64,000 bases of DNA, taken from contig JAWZYV010015814.1 of the NCBI GenBank assembly GCA_038373885.1, positions 62,001 through 126,000 on the forward strand. Reading direction: 5' to 3'. The notes below the pieces were generated by a model. It had not been told where the DNA came from and did no database searches. It worked only from the letters and a program-made list of their open reading frames with translations. Made by a program: the position numbers and the translations under genes. The DNA comes from Cheiracanthium punctorium (Eukaryota; Arthropoda; Arachnida; Araneae; Cheiracanthiidae). How positions within the stretch are numbered: position 1 is the stretch's first letter; every line of letters starts with the position of its first letter. Of the stretch, positions 36,090-48,705 are shown piece after piece.

Positions 36090-36290
36090 GCATGAAAGTG
36101 TAGCTCAAAAACGAGCTGTGGAAACATATGATCACCGACAGCAGCACTTAGCCCAAATGTGTGAACGTGCAGTTCAAACACAAGCAGATGAAACAGATGA
36201 TTAGTATTTGGAAGGAGAACGACATGGAACAGCTAGACGTCGACAAATACTTCGGGTAAACAGTTTAAGTATCTACAAAGCTGCCACAAA
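36090..36290 (+). pseudogene. Degraded basic-repeat coding fragment, possibly Helitron-derived
   Basis: One plus-strand frame reads ESVAQKRAVETYDHRQQHLA, then QMCERAVQTQADETDD, a stop, and YLEGERHGTARRRQILRV. Arg/Gln/Glu heptad-like repeats of this kind occur at the N-terminal side of some arthropod Helitron proteins. The stop and loss of frame afterwards make it a relic. The family call is from resemblance only. Confidence 0.35.
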
Positions 36291-37356
36291 CGTGCGTACT
36301 TATTATCATAGTTTAAAACTTTTAAACATGGATTCCATTCACCCTGGAGCTTTACATTTTTCTGAAGAGTAAAAACAAAAAATAACCGAAACCATTTTGG
36401 GGACTGTAAGATTGATGTAGGACATTCCGAATTTCCTAATGAATTGGTGTGGTTGTTTCTTCGATGTCACCCACATTTCAAAGAATTCGAAATTTGAAAG
36501 CATACTTTACAACGGCTTTGTTCACAGTATATGACGAGTAAAACTATTAACGATTTTGGTGTGTACTGCTACGTTGCGAACAGTGTAGGACTTGATGAAT
36601 TTTTTTTTTATAAACTCACTCATCTGACAGTTCAACCAACTCAAATTCTTGATGCTGAATTTGAACGTCCTCAATATGGACAGATATATTTCTGAAGTAA
36701 TGAAGACGCTGTTAGTGAATGCATCGCCCAAGATCTTCGCTGATACCCTCGCTGATCTGCTACAGAAGGAAAGGAGGCACCTTACGTTAAACTACTTTTT
36801 TGCTCAACTCTGATGGCACCGACCATCGAATGTTTAGCATCCCTCTTCAAAACAAAGTATATGCCATTGTAACATTGAATGCCGACCAAAGCTTACTGAT
36901 AATGTATGGGTGATCCGACAGCGATGAAAATCTTTGGCAACCATGAAGATTATTGATACGTGCCAAGGCAGTTACGTATTCATAAATTTTACACTTAAGG
37001 AGCCTTTAGATTCTGAGCATGGCTCGGTAACCTGGTACTTATTAATTAAATACCGTTCTAACGGAATTTTCCTTACCCTGTAATGAAAGCACAAAACACA
37101 ACATTCGTGTCCGAAAGAAAAACTTTTGACATAAAATAGTTACAGATGAATGACTATTCAGTAGTTACTGAAATTTCAATCCGTGCGTTGTTGCATAGAA
37201 ATACATGGAAACATTACTCGGAAAATACTTGCGAAATCTTACAGCCCAGAGTTTCTTCTTTTTAAAAGTATGATTCCCCGCCCCCCCCCCCCCCAATTTG
37301 AACGATTTTTCTATTTTTAAAGTATGTTTTATGAGTGCCAATTTTTGAAATACAAG

Positions 37357-38207
37357 CAGTGGCGGCTTGTGACCCGTTTCAGTGGTGGGGCCCGAAAAAA
37401 AAAATATTGCCAATTAAAATCGCGAAAATATATATACATATAGAACAACCTATCCCCACGTTCACACAGCGTAAGTATTTAAAATTTCTCAAATGACAAA
37501 TAATTATCGAATTTACTATACAACTTTTGCTATTTTTTACGTAGTTATGTTAAATTGAAAAGTTTACTTTATTACTAAACAAAAAGCCACATTTAAATAT
37601 TTGATATTTATGTTCTTTATAGTTGCCTGTTCATAACGTTTAGATGATTTAATTATTTCAAAATAAATAACATATATAAAAAATACTTTCATACATCGCT
37701 TTTCGTAAATCAAGAAAACAAAACAAAAAAATATCTGACTGCACTGCAAAAATACGATCACGCAAATAAAATATGATTTCCTCCTAAGCGGAAAATTTCG
37801 CCAATAGCTACCGATTGCCGAAATTTCCCCGTACGGTTGTGTAGATCACCGTGCGAGGGCCCGAACATCTGGGCCCAGAAGGCAGCGCCAAATAAGCCGT
37901 TTGGAAGCCAAGTTAATTCCGCGTCAGTATGGCTTTGTGCTCAATGCCAAATATGTCAACCCGGTGAACGGAGAAGAGACGCCCCATTCAGGGCAGGCCA
38001 GCCCATGGCCCAAGCATTTTTTAGATAGGGGGGAAATCGTATAACTATCGCTTTTTTAAGTGCGTTTTTTAATGGATAGTATTAAAATAGAGTAAAACCC
38101 GTGAATTTTTTTAATGAAGGTAAATTATTGAAAGAACTGCCTTACATAAAAGGACGCTTAGTCGGTGGGGCCAGGCCCCTCTGGCCCTTAATGACGAGCC
38201 GCCACTG
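37357..38207. mobile_element. hAT-like element, 851 bp, exact 8-bp target duplication
   Basis: The termini CAGTGGCGGCTTGTGAC and (inverted) CAGTGGCGGCTCGTCATTAA are flanked by AATACAAG on both sides (37349-37356 and 38208-38215). The interior is non-coding; a GC-rich patch at 37830-38030 has an open but unrecognised frame. Confidence 0.85.
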
Positions 38208-39544
38208 AATACAAGGGATAACTCCGATATTTTTGAATCGATTTTCATGAAATTTTGCATAGTGTTTAAAAAGTGTAATGATCTGACATTTCCAAATTTT
38301 TAAAAATGTCCATTGAAAATTGTGGATATTACAAGATAACTGTATTAACTGGTTCAAATTTTTGATAATTCAGACAATTTTAATGCAAATCACACGATTA
38401 AGTTTTGCATGTGCATCTATCCACTCTACAATGCCCCATAAATTAAAAAAAATCTTTTAAAATTGCGGTTTAAATAAATTATTTTGGGAAAAATCGAACC
38501 TCTTGCTAGCACATCTTTCTGCTATTTGAATGGACTGTTTTTGTATGCGAGATTGGAAGCAGCTGAATATTCGGTTTACTCTTTCCAACTTTTCTTCTTT
38601 CTAAAAGTACGATTTTTTTAAAATTTGAACGGTTTTCTTTTTTTAAAGAATTTTTTTTATAGAAAATCGATTTTTGACTTAACATTGAATAACTCAGATG
38701 TTTTTCAAAAAAATAACATCCATTTTATGCATTAGTGGTTGTGAAGTGTATTACCAACCATCTTTTTTGGGACACCCTGTACAAAAAAAAAAAAAAAAAG
38801 AGGACTAGTATGACTTCAGGTTCCACGCCTTCCAAATTTCTTTTCAATTCAAATTTTTTCAAAATCCTTGCTTCAAATGAAAATAATAATAACAATAACA
38901 ATAAAATCAGTATGTTTAACCTACAAGCTGGATAATACACGTACGATTAATCTAAAACTCACTTTATCTGCATTTCATTACAAGATCGTACAAACGTTAC
39001 AAGTTAAACTTCAGCTGGTAGATAAGACATAGCTGAAATATTTGTTTAACTAATACAGCTTTGCCAAATGATTCCACATTAGTGCTTCGTGCATGAATAT
39101 TCAAAGTAAACTGAGGCTAATTATACGCAGGCAGCTTAGCTCCAAGATAAATTAGTTTCGCGCACAATATTAAGAAGTCGAATGTGTCACTGTTTGGCTT
39201 TGCCGTAAAAACTAAAAGACATTTAAAACTTACCAAATCAGATTATGTGTACATTCTTAGCGAAATACCAACATTGCAAGTCACGTGGATGTTTGCCCAG
39301 AGGATTTATCAGCTGTCAAGGAAATTACATTGGATGCAATATTAGGTTTTCAAGAAGTGTGCCTCTTTGAGAAATGTTAGCAGAGCAGAAAGATTTTAGT
39401 AAAAGGCAAGTTGAGAAGTATAAGAGCTGATACATAGTTGGCGGAAATGCAAAGTGTTGGAGAGATGCATTCATTGTGTTACCAGTCAGAGTACGTTAAA
39501 AATATGCCGACACATAAAAACACATATCAGGAACACTAATTATG

Positions 39545-40627
39545 CAGGGTGATTCAGAATTCTTATAAAAAAATAACATACAAGCGGTGGTAGAGGGAAC
39601 CAAAAGGGTATAGGAGCGGTGTCTGAAACGTCATCTTCAGAACCCCCATGTTGATATACGAGGTGTATTCGGAAAGTAAGTTCCGTTTTGAAAAATAAAA
39701 TAGTAAAAAAATGTTTTTTTCAAGCCAATTTTATTTTTACATGAAAAAGAATACCTTAAACTATTTTTCTACATAGTTTCCGCCAATGTTCAAACTCTTG
39801 TCGAAGCGGGTTACCAACTTTTCTATACCTTCTTCATAGAAACTTACCACCAATAACGATAACCACGACTCCACGGCATTTTTCATTTCATTGTCAAAGA
39901 GATTACCGCTTAGCTCACGCCTCATGTCCAGGAGCTAGTGGTAGTCGGACAGCACCCAGTCTAGGCTGTACGGCGGGTGATCGAACTGCTCCCAACGAAA
40001 CTGTCGAATCATCTTTTGAATGCCATTAGTAGTATGAGGTCGAGCATTGTCATGGAGCAACATAATTTCTTTACTTAGCATTCCTCTACGTTTGCTCTGA
40101 ATTGCACCTAGTTTTCTTCGTCGTAGTCATCTTCACTGGCGGGATGTTTCTATGAAGAAGGTACACAACAGCTGGTAGCCCGCTACGACAAGTGTTTGAA
40201 CATTGGCAGAAACTATGTAGAAAAATATTTTAAGGCATGCTCTTTCACGTAAAAATAAAATTGGTTTGAAAAAAAATTTTTTTACTAATTTTTTTTTTTT
40301 TCAAAACGGAACTAATACGCCAAATACGCCTCATATGACATCTTCGTGTACCTCTTAATAATTACTTTGGAATATTAATGAGCACTCTGACCATGCTTTG
40401 TCAAAAACCTATGGATCTTTCACAGAAAGTGCTTGCCTAAAATTTATTATCAACAGGATTGAATATTAGAGTAGGGATTACATATTGGCTGCAGGGTTGA
40501 TTAATAAATTGATTATTAACAGGCAAATTGAAGTTTTCGGCCCTACATTGTTATATGATTCTGTACAGTCTTGGTTAACTTTACCAACCTTTTACACGTT
40601 TTTTAGAGTGGTTAATGAATCACCCTG
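39545..40627. mobile_element. Probable outer element with CAGGGTGATTCA ends
   Basis: CAGGGTGATTCA near 39545 is mirrored by TGAATCACCCTG ending near 40627. The mariner relic (39659-40333) lies inside. The TA flank is intact only on the right, so the boundary is approximate. Confidence 0.5.
39659..40333 (-). mobile_element. Mariner relic with inverted transposase C-termini
   Basis: The ends CGAGGTGTATTCGG and (inverted) TGAGGCGTATTTGG sit next to TA. The minus strand at about 39760-40110 encodes the catalytic-to-C-terminal part of a mariner transposase: LLHDNARPHT, FDHPPYSLDWVLSDYH and FYEEGIEKLVTRFDKSLN. Position 40150-40250 on the plus strand encodes a second C-terminus, FYEEGTQQLVARYDKCLN, in inverted orientation. 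The N-terminal DNA-binding region is missing and a stop interrupts the frame, so it is dead. Confidence 0.85.
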
Positions 40628-42589
40628 TACATTTTATAATAGAGCATGTCCTCCATGGACATATAAAAGGGGGAGGGGTTAGGGGGTCTGGAAGCCCTCC
40701 ATTAGTCTACGCTCGAACGTTAAATATATCCAAATATTCACCTTTTCAATCCACCGTTCAAAATAGTATAAGTTAGAAATGATTTAAATTTTGTATTAAA
40801 ATTTTAAAAAATTATATTAATATGTAAGTTTCATAATTCAGTGCATAGCAAACAGAAATTAATCTAAAGAAGTTAAAAGTTTTTAATGCTATGGAAAATT
40901 TTTACCGGATATTTATAGTAAAATTTACTCTCAATCAAATTCTAAGGACCCTCCCCCTCCCATGAAAAAGCTATAGCTACGTCCGTGATGTCAGCTGAAT
41001 AAAGCTTTTAATTAAAATGATTGATTTGCATATTTGCAGAAAATGGCACTATAGAAAACTTGAAAAGGCTTTCCTTAAATTAACCTATTATCGCCTAGAT
41101 CCCTTTTTCAGGACACTCAACTTTTATCTTTTCCGCAGTAGGTAGGAATCACACATAAAAATTATTCTGCTTTAACATTTTAAATTCAATAAAAAAATGA
41201 TTTCCACAAAATGCTAAGGGGTTTAAAATTGGCGAATGTAAATCTTTCACTGTTTTATTCATATTCTCTTAAAAAATTCATGCCACTGATGTCGGAAATC
41301 TAATTTAATCATTCCAAGCATTAGCACAAATTTAAAGAATGCAACGGAAATGGTCGGGCGCTAATAAGCTAAGCTGATAAGCTAATTATTTCACTTCTTT
41401 TTTCCAGGGATAACGCAAGGCAAACAAAAACAAGATAATTTATAAAGCACAAACAAAGCAACAATACAAACATTAAAAACACCCGCTAGCAGAAGAATTA
41501 GGAGGCATTAGTTTTCAACATATTATTGTCATTATCATTTTAGTTACTTTGTTTTGATTTGCCCTCCTGCGTTTTCGTTAAACTTAAAAAAAACTGCCTC
41601 TGATATTTCTAGATTACATATGTATTAGAGCTTTATCATGTTTTTGCAAGAAATTCAACTGGTAAATTTTGTAACATTGACAATTTTTGTTAGTATTGTA
41701 TAGTAGTCAGTTGTTGATGCTTTTTGAGCGTAAGTTTTCCTATTGTGTGATTCAGTCACTCTTAAACTCGTCTTTCAATGCTCGGTAAAAAAGTAATTTC
41801 ATTTTACGAACCTGGCAACACTGCTGTTAAAATGCTCAAAAGAAACTGGTGTTTAAAAGAAAAAATAATTAAATCTTTGTATTTTAAAAAGAAGAAAAGG
41901 TTTTTTTCAGTCCCCAGTCCCAGGCAGTGTATGGGACATGCTGTATGCTGTGGCTGAAGAAGATCGAAATTTTTTCGATCGAAGCACCTGTACAACTCGA
42001 TAAGTACCTTTAGTCATTTTAGAAAGATATATAATTAGTTTATCTGGCAATACTGCTTTTCCATTATAAATGCAATTATTTTTGAAAAAACGAATCTGCA
42101 GCTGTTTTTTAATGTATAAAAGGAGCTACTTTAGGAATTTGGTTACGAATAAATATTTTATGTTGTGAAATAATGTTATTCATGCTGTAGAGGGAACTTT
42201 TTTAACTTCCCATTAAACAGCCGAATTTTCGAGCATTTTCAACATTTATCTGTTCAAAATACAGAAGAATTAGATTTGAAAATGAACCGTAACTTAAACA
42301 ACTTGGTAGTTTATTGCAGTGTTATTCCTAAGAATACCAAAGATTTTTAATATAATTATAATTTGAAATATGTAAGACAAAATAAATCTTTATGTGTCCA
42401 AAAACATATATAAAAAATGTGTGAAAAAATGATTGATTTTACTATGAAGCTTCAAATATAAAAATTTATTTTTTAAACTAAAATGCAAATTTTTATTCAT
42501 GATCTGACAAGCATGATTTTCATATGATTATTATAGTTTCTGAAATTAAACAAAGTGAAAAAGGGCAGCTTTAAAACACAGAATGTTTT

Positions 42590-42831
42590 CATTTTTTTTT
42601 CCAATCTCATGAATTTATACAAATATAAAATTACTTTCATTTAATTAATATAAAATTTGTAAGTAATAAAATTTAATTTTTGTGTGGGTGGGGTAGGGAT
42701 ATGCTTAAGCATTTAAACAAAACTCGAGCTCCCTTATATTATTTATGATGATTAACGTATTTTCTAACCTGTTCTAAACTAAAGAAAACACATTTAAAAC
42801 AAAGAACATGATGCGAATAGTTTTTTTTTTT

Positions 42832-42882
<51 letters not shown>

Positions 42883-43280
42883 TTTGCGAATTTATACAAA
42901 TTAAAAATGATTTTCATTTAATTGTTATAACTTTTGTAAGTAATGTAATTTAAAATTAAAATTAAAATTATTATTATTTTTTAGGCACATTGTAGAATGC
43001 AAACAAATATAGCCCCCCCCTTACATTATTCACAATAATTAACGTATTTTCTAACCTGTTTTAAACTATTGAGGACAGCTTGAAAACAAAAAACATAATG
43101 TGAATAGTTCGAAAAAAAAAATCCAAGATTTTAAAATGCAGAATTATTTACATTTAATTATTACAATTTATGTGAGCTAATTCAATATATGCTTTAATTT
43201 CGAGGGAGTGTGGGAGAGCAATTATGTATGCAGAATAAAAATCGAACGCCACGACATTATTTATTTTGATGATTAATTTA
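42590..43280. repeat. AT-rich tandem repeat, about 230-bp units
   Basis: Three diverged units share TTTCATTTAATT, TTTGTAAGTAAT, GATTAACGTATTTTCTAACC and AACATGATGCGAATAG-like words, starting near 42590, 42900 and 43140. A T16 run and a 44-bp GT microsatellite (42821-42880) separate units 1 and 2. Confidence 0.65.
42837..42880. repeat. GT dinucleotide microsatellite
   Basis: Twenty-two uninterrupted GT units directly after sixteen T. Confidence 0.97.
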
Positions 43281-43479
43281 TGTTCAAGTAAAATGTACCT
43301 CTGTGTATTCAAGAGAATAGGTTCTTCCACCCCAGTTCTCTGCTTGGAGCTCCAATGCACGAAATTGAACCAAGAATTTGACAGAGCCTTGTTATCTCGA
43401 GAGTGTCCTTGCATCTGAATCGACCACTGAGGCTTGTCCATTTCATAATTAATTCCCCGCAATATATGCAGTGTTGCAC

Positions 43480-43760
43480 TCACTCACTCTGAGGTCGGTT
43501 CGAACAGCTGCCGAGCAAAGGAGAGAACGGGAGAAGTTTTTCGGTGTCTGAGAGTGAATTGATCGGCTGCTGCCGGGCCTCCTCCCATGTGTTGCTGAAA
43601 CTTGGCAGGCAAAAAAGGAGTCAAAAACCCAGGTGCGTGACATTTGGGGGGAGCAAAACAGCTCGGCAATCGATAAGTTTTGTATGCGAGATGATTGAGC
43701 AAGACGGGACGGGACTTCGGATCTCGAAATCTTGTCCCACACGCATAACGGAAGGGAGAA
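43480..43760. other. GC-richer island of unknown nature
   Basis: About 280 bp stand out from AT-rich repeats on both sides. Features include ACTCACTCACTCTGAGGTCG near 43483-43502 and a donor-like CCCAG|GTGCGT near 43631 on the plus strand. Overlapping small frames on both strands have no protein character. It could be a UTR or promoter exon, or an old element. Confidence 0.35.
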
Positions 43761-43910
43761 AAATATTTTTTGTTTTCTATGTTTGAAAGTACAACTTTTT
43801 TGGTAATTTTTTGATTCGTATAATAATAATTACTCGATCGTCACCAATACGCATAATTAGTATTACGTACATGATGCGGTCGGTGTAATTAATCGATTAT
43901 TACTTCTTTG

Positions 43911-44640
43911 TACGAAAGGAAGGAAGTGTTGCACTAGTGAAAATCGATTTTGGCCATTTCTAAATTTACTTTGACAGGTTTCTGCACGACGCCACAACTA
44001 CATGACAATGTTACTATGTATTTATGTACGTACTTATGTATGCACTATCCATTTTGTAGACAGTGAATCCGTTTTGACTAGTTTTGTGACGATGTCTGTG
44101 CGTACGTGACTCGGATACTAAAAAAAGGTTAGCCGTAGAATGCTGAATTTTTGCATTTGGACTACTATCACTTAGAATTGAGCACCTCCCTTTTTGACTG
44201 CGATCGATTGGATAGTTTATTGACAGTCATCCAAAAGATTTTCAGTACTTCAAGGCCTATAGACATCTTCTAGACATCTAAAGTTTACGGTCAATGACTG
44301 TTCGGGTCACGCCTAAAATGTGGCCAATGATCACCGAGCTTTGCGACTTTTGGGAAAAATGTTCCAAATTTCGCACCAAAAATAGGTTTACACACATCTT
44401 CAATGTAGTTAAAATCTGTGGTCAATGACTGTTTGGGTCATGCCTAAAATCCTGCCAACAATCGCCAATATTTGCATCTTTGGGCAAAAATTCGCGAAAT
44501 TTGGCACCAAACATAGGTCTACAGACATCTTCAATACATTTAAAGTCTATGGTCAATCATGGTTGGGTCATGTCACCAAAGATCGACGAGTTGAGAGACT
44601 TTTGACTAAAAAGCGCCAAATTTGGTACCAAAAATTGTTT
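43911..44640 (+). repeat. Dispersed repeat with three 130-bp tandem units
   Basis: 43911-44260 carries AAGGAAGGAAGTGTTGCACT, TATGTATGCACTATCC and GCCGTAGAATGCTGAATTTT, shared with 59051-59420 and more distantly with 22561-22760 and (inverted) 25430-25625. 44265-44640 is a tandem array: GACATCTTC, AAGTCTATGGTCAATGACTG, GGGTCATGCC and GCACCAAAAATAGG recur about every 130 bp. Confidence 0.6.
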
Positions 44641-45828
44641 CTAAGACAGAGCCCAGCTTGCAGGTATCTCTGGGTGAGAAATTGTAAAAGATTAATAATA
44701 CTCTTGCATCCCAATTTCACATTAAAGTAAGTTTGAAAGAACTGCAACAAAAGTGTATATAATTTAACAGACGTACAGCGAAGCACGTGTTTTCAAATCA
44801 GGTTTTTATTAATAGTACCCGGGATCATTAATACAGTTAAATCAAAGAATTTATAGGAGTTTATCACATCAACCGGTTGTTATTATTAATTGCCAAACAA
44901 GTTTATTCAATGTTGCAATTTCCAAAGCATTTACCTTGAGATTATCACTACGCATGCGTATATTTCAAACAAATTATTAGTAAAGGACTGCCGAACATTT
45001 TTGAGGAACTTTCCTTTTGCAAGCTGATTCGATGAGGTCTCTTTGCAGTCTAATGGAAAACACTGATAGCGGATGTTTGATTGGTTCTTCAGGGCGAACA
45101 TTCGAACACATTTAGGTTTCTTTCAAGGGTGTTGTGTGTGTGTGTGAAAAAAATAAAATCTGCCTCACATTCTTGGTACACAAATTAAAATAAACCAGCT
45201 GCACCAGGTGCTCGAAACTGTTCACGATAATTCTTTATAAGCTGCACTGTACACAAAAATAAATAAAAAAATAAATAATAAAAACTTCTTTTATGAAATT
45301 TCCAGAAAATATTCTTAAACGTGGAATGATGCAGAAAAAGGTTTTCAGACTGACACATTCTGCAAAATTTTCTATTTTTGAGAATTTTTTTTATAAGGTT
45401 TTGCCGCTGATACAAGTTTTTCGTTTATTTCAGCGCACAACAAAGACTGTAAGGAGATATTCTAAGAATTTTAAAGTAGGTAATAATAGGGTCTTTTTTT
45501 TCGTATTTATGCGCTAAAATTGGATGATTTTTTTTTTTTTTTAAATATGGGAGGAACAGGCTGTTGCTTCCCAACAGTGTCGTAGAAAAATTACATCACA
45601 GTTGGGATTTCAATAAATTCTATTCGCTTGCAGGACCGTAGCCACCAATAGCTAATTATTTATCATACACTATGAATCCCAATTCATATTCTATGATAAA
45701 TAATTTTTAATATACGAAACCACTATCTCTTTAAAATTTACCTCTTACTTGAATACTCCTTTTGGAGGGTGTAGAGCATGAAAGGAGGAGTCTTTTTTAC
45801 GTTAGCAGGGGGCGGCAAGTCCTACTAA

Positions 45829-46010
45829 TACTATAAATGTCAATGTTCGTATGTATGTTTGTTAGTCTTTCACGCTGAAACGGTTTGACGGATTTGGATG
45901 AAATTCGGAATTAGACAGTTTAAGTACTGGATTAACAAATAGGCTATTTTTTATCGATCGAAAAATAAATACCCATTGCTCCTATAATACACAAAAAAAT
46001 ATTTTTTATT
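45829..46010 (+). mobile_element. Helitron-like 5' fragment
   Basis: TACTATAAATGTCAATGTTC, then CTTTCACGCTGAAACGG and GACGGATTTGGATGAAATTC has the usual layout of a Helitron-like 5' end. A related start is at 47219. No 3' end was found. Confidence 0.45.
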
Positions 46011-46933
46011 AAAAAAAGAATGCAATTGAGTTTTTATTTCACAAAGCCATCGACAAATAGTGCAAACTTATAGAATACGAAGCTTTTAATAAATAAATAA
46101 TCAGATTTTCGGGACTTGCATCGAGAAGTTAAAAGGTAAGTTTTTTTTTATTAGGCATTTTACGCTTGCAAGTTGCAAAGTGAGGAGTGGCAAACAGATA
46201 TTTCATGTATGAGTTTACGAGGTATTTTGCGTAAATATGTTTTAATTATCAACGACATTGTGTTTAGAAACAAGATGGCTGCCTTTCACTGATGGAGACC
46301 CGTAGTTCGTTGTGAATTTAAGTTTTTTGAATACGCCTTTTACGACAGGATATATTTGTACAATGACTTTTTTCAGATAATGAGGGATATCAATTGGGAG
46401 AATTTTAAATTGAAGCTTTAGGGAGTTTTGCGTTGACTAGGGATTGGTGACATTTTTCGTTTGTATTGCTGTTATAAAAATGCTTTTGTAGAGGGAAAAA
46501 AGGAATAATTTTAAAATTAACGAAAAATAAAAAACATTAGTAAGCTATAGCAAATGAAATGCATTTACTTTTGTGTGCTCTTGGATAATAATATCGTCGT
46601 AAATGTAGATAAAAAAGTAATATGTTTTTGTCAACTTTTTTGTATCTGGAAACAAGATGTCTGCCATTCGGAAACTCGGGAGTTGCGCCAAGAGTCTGAA
46701 AAGTACACCTTTTACAAAACACGGCAGTTGGCGAAGGTTCGGTGAGAAGCAAAAGGCGCCAAGAATAGCGGGTGAGTGATACTAAAGCTGTTGAAAGTGT
46801 TTCAGATTTTTTCCCTTTTTACCCCCTTTCCGTTTTTTGATAACGGCCAATAAATCCAGAAGCTTAATATACGACGAAAATAATTTGTAAATTTTTGTAG
46901 GTTTTTATCATTAAACCATCTTATTTTTGTAAC

Positions 46934-47087
46934 CAGTGGAGGCCCGATACGGTAAGTAAGATAAGCATCGCATTGGGGCGTCGGCTTCGAAGGGGCATCA
47001 TTTCGAACTCTAAAACTAAATAGAGCATAAAAGGGGGCGTCTTTTTTCCATTAGCAGGGGACGCCACTTACCCTACGGACGCCCCTG
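46934..47087. mobile_element. hAT-like MITE, 154 bp, exact 8-bp target duplication
   Basis: It starts CAGTGGAGGCCCGATACGG and ends CTACGGACGCCCCTG, with TTTGTAAC on both sides (46926-46933 and 47088-47095). Confidence 0.8.
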
Positions 47088-47218
47088 TTTGTAACCATCT
47101 TAATTTTAAATTCCATTCTGAATCTGAGACTTCAGTGCCATGGAAGCCGGTGAGAAACAGGATTCTCTCCAAACAAGATTTATGAAGATGGCGAACCAAC
47201 TGGTTGCCGGAGGCGGCT

Positions 47219-47400
47219 AGTATATTATAAATGCCAAAGTTGATTAGTTTATACGTTTGTTACTCTTTCACTCTAAAATGGCAGGCCGGATTCGGATGAA
47301 AATTGGAATGAGGATAAATTATACCCTCAATTAACACATAGGCTACCTTTTACCCTCGGTGGGGGAAAAAAATACTTTCTGTGATTTTCTTGCAGGTATC
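47219..47400 (+). mobile_element. Helitron-like 5' fragment
   Basis: TATATTATAAATGCCAAAGT, then CTCTTTCACTCTAAAATGGC and CGGATTCGGATGAAAATTGG parallels 45829-46010. It ends without a visible 3' terminus, about 230 bp before exon B on the plus map. Confidence 0.45.
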
Positions 47401-47626
47401 GATAGATGGCCTTGATTCACAAGTACGAAAGCTATAGCAGCTTAGAAGCAACGTAAAAACGTAATTAATTTTTTTTTTTTTTCAAAAGCTTAGTTTTACG
47501 CAAACAAACAAGAACAAGGGGAACCACAAAAACAGAAGGAAATAAAAAGAAAGAAAGAGAGAGAGGTGGGGGGGGTCTAGACAAAGAATATAAGAGTATG
47601 AAGGCAGAGGAGAGAGGCACACTCAC

Positions 47627-47779
47627 CTGTACGTTGTAGGGCCTGTTTTTGGGCGTCACAGGAGGTGTGGTGACGGGAGAGCACCGCTTTTCGGCCGCTT
47701 CAGACGCTCGCTTGACCACGTCGTCCACCACTCTGGCCGCCAATTCTCTGACGACCTGACCGTCTTCCTCCTTAAAATA
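47627..47779 (-). CDS. Exon B: helix 1 of the AKAP-like scaffold
   Basis: Exon of 153 bp (51 codons) ending in a strong donor, CAG|GTGAGT. After an acidic start (KEEDGQ), residues about 10-28 form an amphipathic helix containing AARVVDDVVKRA. This fits the RII-binding spacing exactly: A, then VV, then VV, then A at i, i+3/4, i+7/8 and i+11. A basic turn (AEKRC) and a Ser/Thr-Pro linker (SPVTTPPVTPKNRP) follow. TTP and VTP are possible proline-directed phosphorylation sites. The acceptor is the uncertain part: AAGTCAG gives the start used here, while TTTTAAG nine bases downstream gives an in-frame start at 47770. Both leave the helix intact. The exon is symmetric (phase 0-0). Confidence 0.85.
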
Positions 47780-48527
47780 CTGACTTGTTAATTTTTAACA
47801 GAAATGAGTACCCCCCCCCCCTTCTATACAGTACAATAATTAACAGTTTACAGTCATTGGGTGATTTCTGTCAGGGCAATCAGGCACGTGACCTTGCCCA
47901 CCCTTTTTCTTTACCCCCTCCCCCAAAAAGATACCCTCTCCGCTAATTATCAAAATATCTACTAAATTTATATTTCAAACACTATAAAAGACTTAAATCT
48001 ACCTGATAATCAACGTAAAATGTCTTATCAAATCCATGAAAATTTTCTGAAAAAGTTTAATTTAATAAACTTAACATTTTCTTTCTTATTTAAAAAGATA
48101 GTTATAGTTTACGTAAAAATGCATAAATTTAACAGTACCTCATAAGATATATAATAACAAATTCATAAAAAAGATTTAAGTGAATTTTTTGTCAATTTTC
48201 TTTTACGAAGTTTTAAGTTTAAAAAGAAGGGAGAAAGATTTTTTGTCTCTAGTATTAATCTCTTACTTCATTTTTTAATCTCAAATATTTTCTAGGGAGA
48301 AAAGAATTTAATTAATTTGAAAGATTATATGGTTTAACCTAAGGAATTCTTGAGCAACATGACTGTGACGTTCGAAATTTTAATGTAAAGTAAATCGTTT
48401 TGCGTGGGTGGTTTGAGATAAGTAAATCAGTTTCAATTTGAATCACACTATACAGTAAATTTTTGAGCAAGGGAACTTCAGGAGCTTGTGCCTTAGGTCC
48501 ACAACTGTGTAAATCGGTCCCTGTACA

Positions 48528-48705
48528 CAATGGCTTACCGAGGAGGGCGGGTTAGGGGGGGATCACAACACCCTCCCTTCCCCCAATGAGGAAATTTTTT
48601 GTCATAAAAATGTATTTTCTTCACACACTCTAATCACACACATGTATAGATAAGTTGCAGTAGTCGCACCCTCCCCCCCATGAAAAATTTCTCGGTACGC
48701 CACTG
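48528..48705. mobile_element. hAT-like MITE, diverged copy of 5956-6129
   Basis: CAATGGCTTACCGAGGAGGG to CTCGGTACGCCACTG. Interior words AATGAGGAAATTTTTTG, TGTATTTTCTTCA and AAGTTGCAGTAGTCG match the copy near 6 kb. The flanks CCTGTACA and CCTGTAAA are seven of eight identical. Confidence 0.75.

Larger units (their letters stand above)
28436..47626 (-). other. Intron B-C (19.2 kb)
   Basis: The largest intron. Besides the elements listed separately it has: 28960-29240, two diverged units containing CATTCACTTACT/CATTCCCTTACT; 32430-32610, a 91-bp tandem duplication; 33377-33423, ATA and CAA microsatellites; 34690-34870, a dispersed repeat shared with 13340-13470; and 36090-36290, a degraded frame. 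35000-36050, 40700-42400 and 44800-45800 are AT-rich with nothing recognisable. Confidence 0.7.

Noticed and set aside
39736..40145. Functional mariner transposase
   Set aside because: An in-frame stop after LSDYH, a missing N-terminal half and inverted C-termini show it is a relic.
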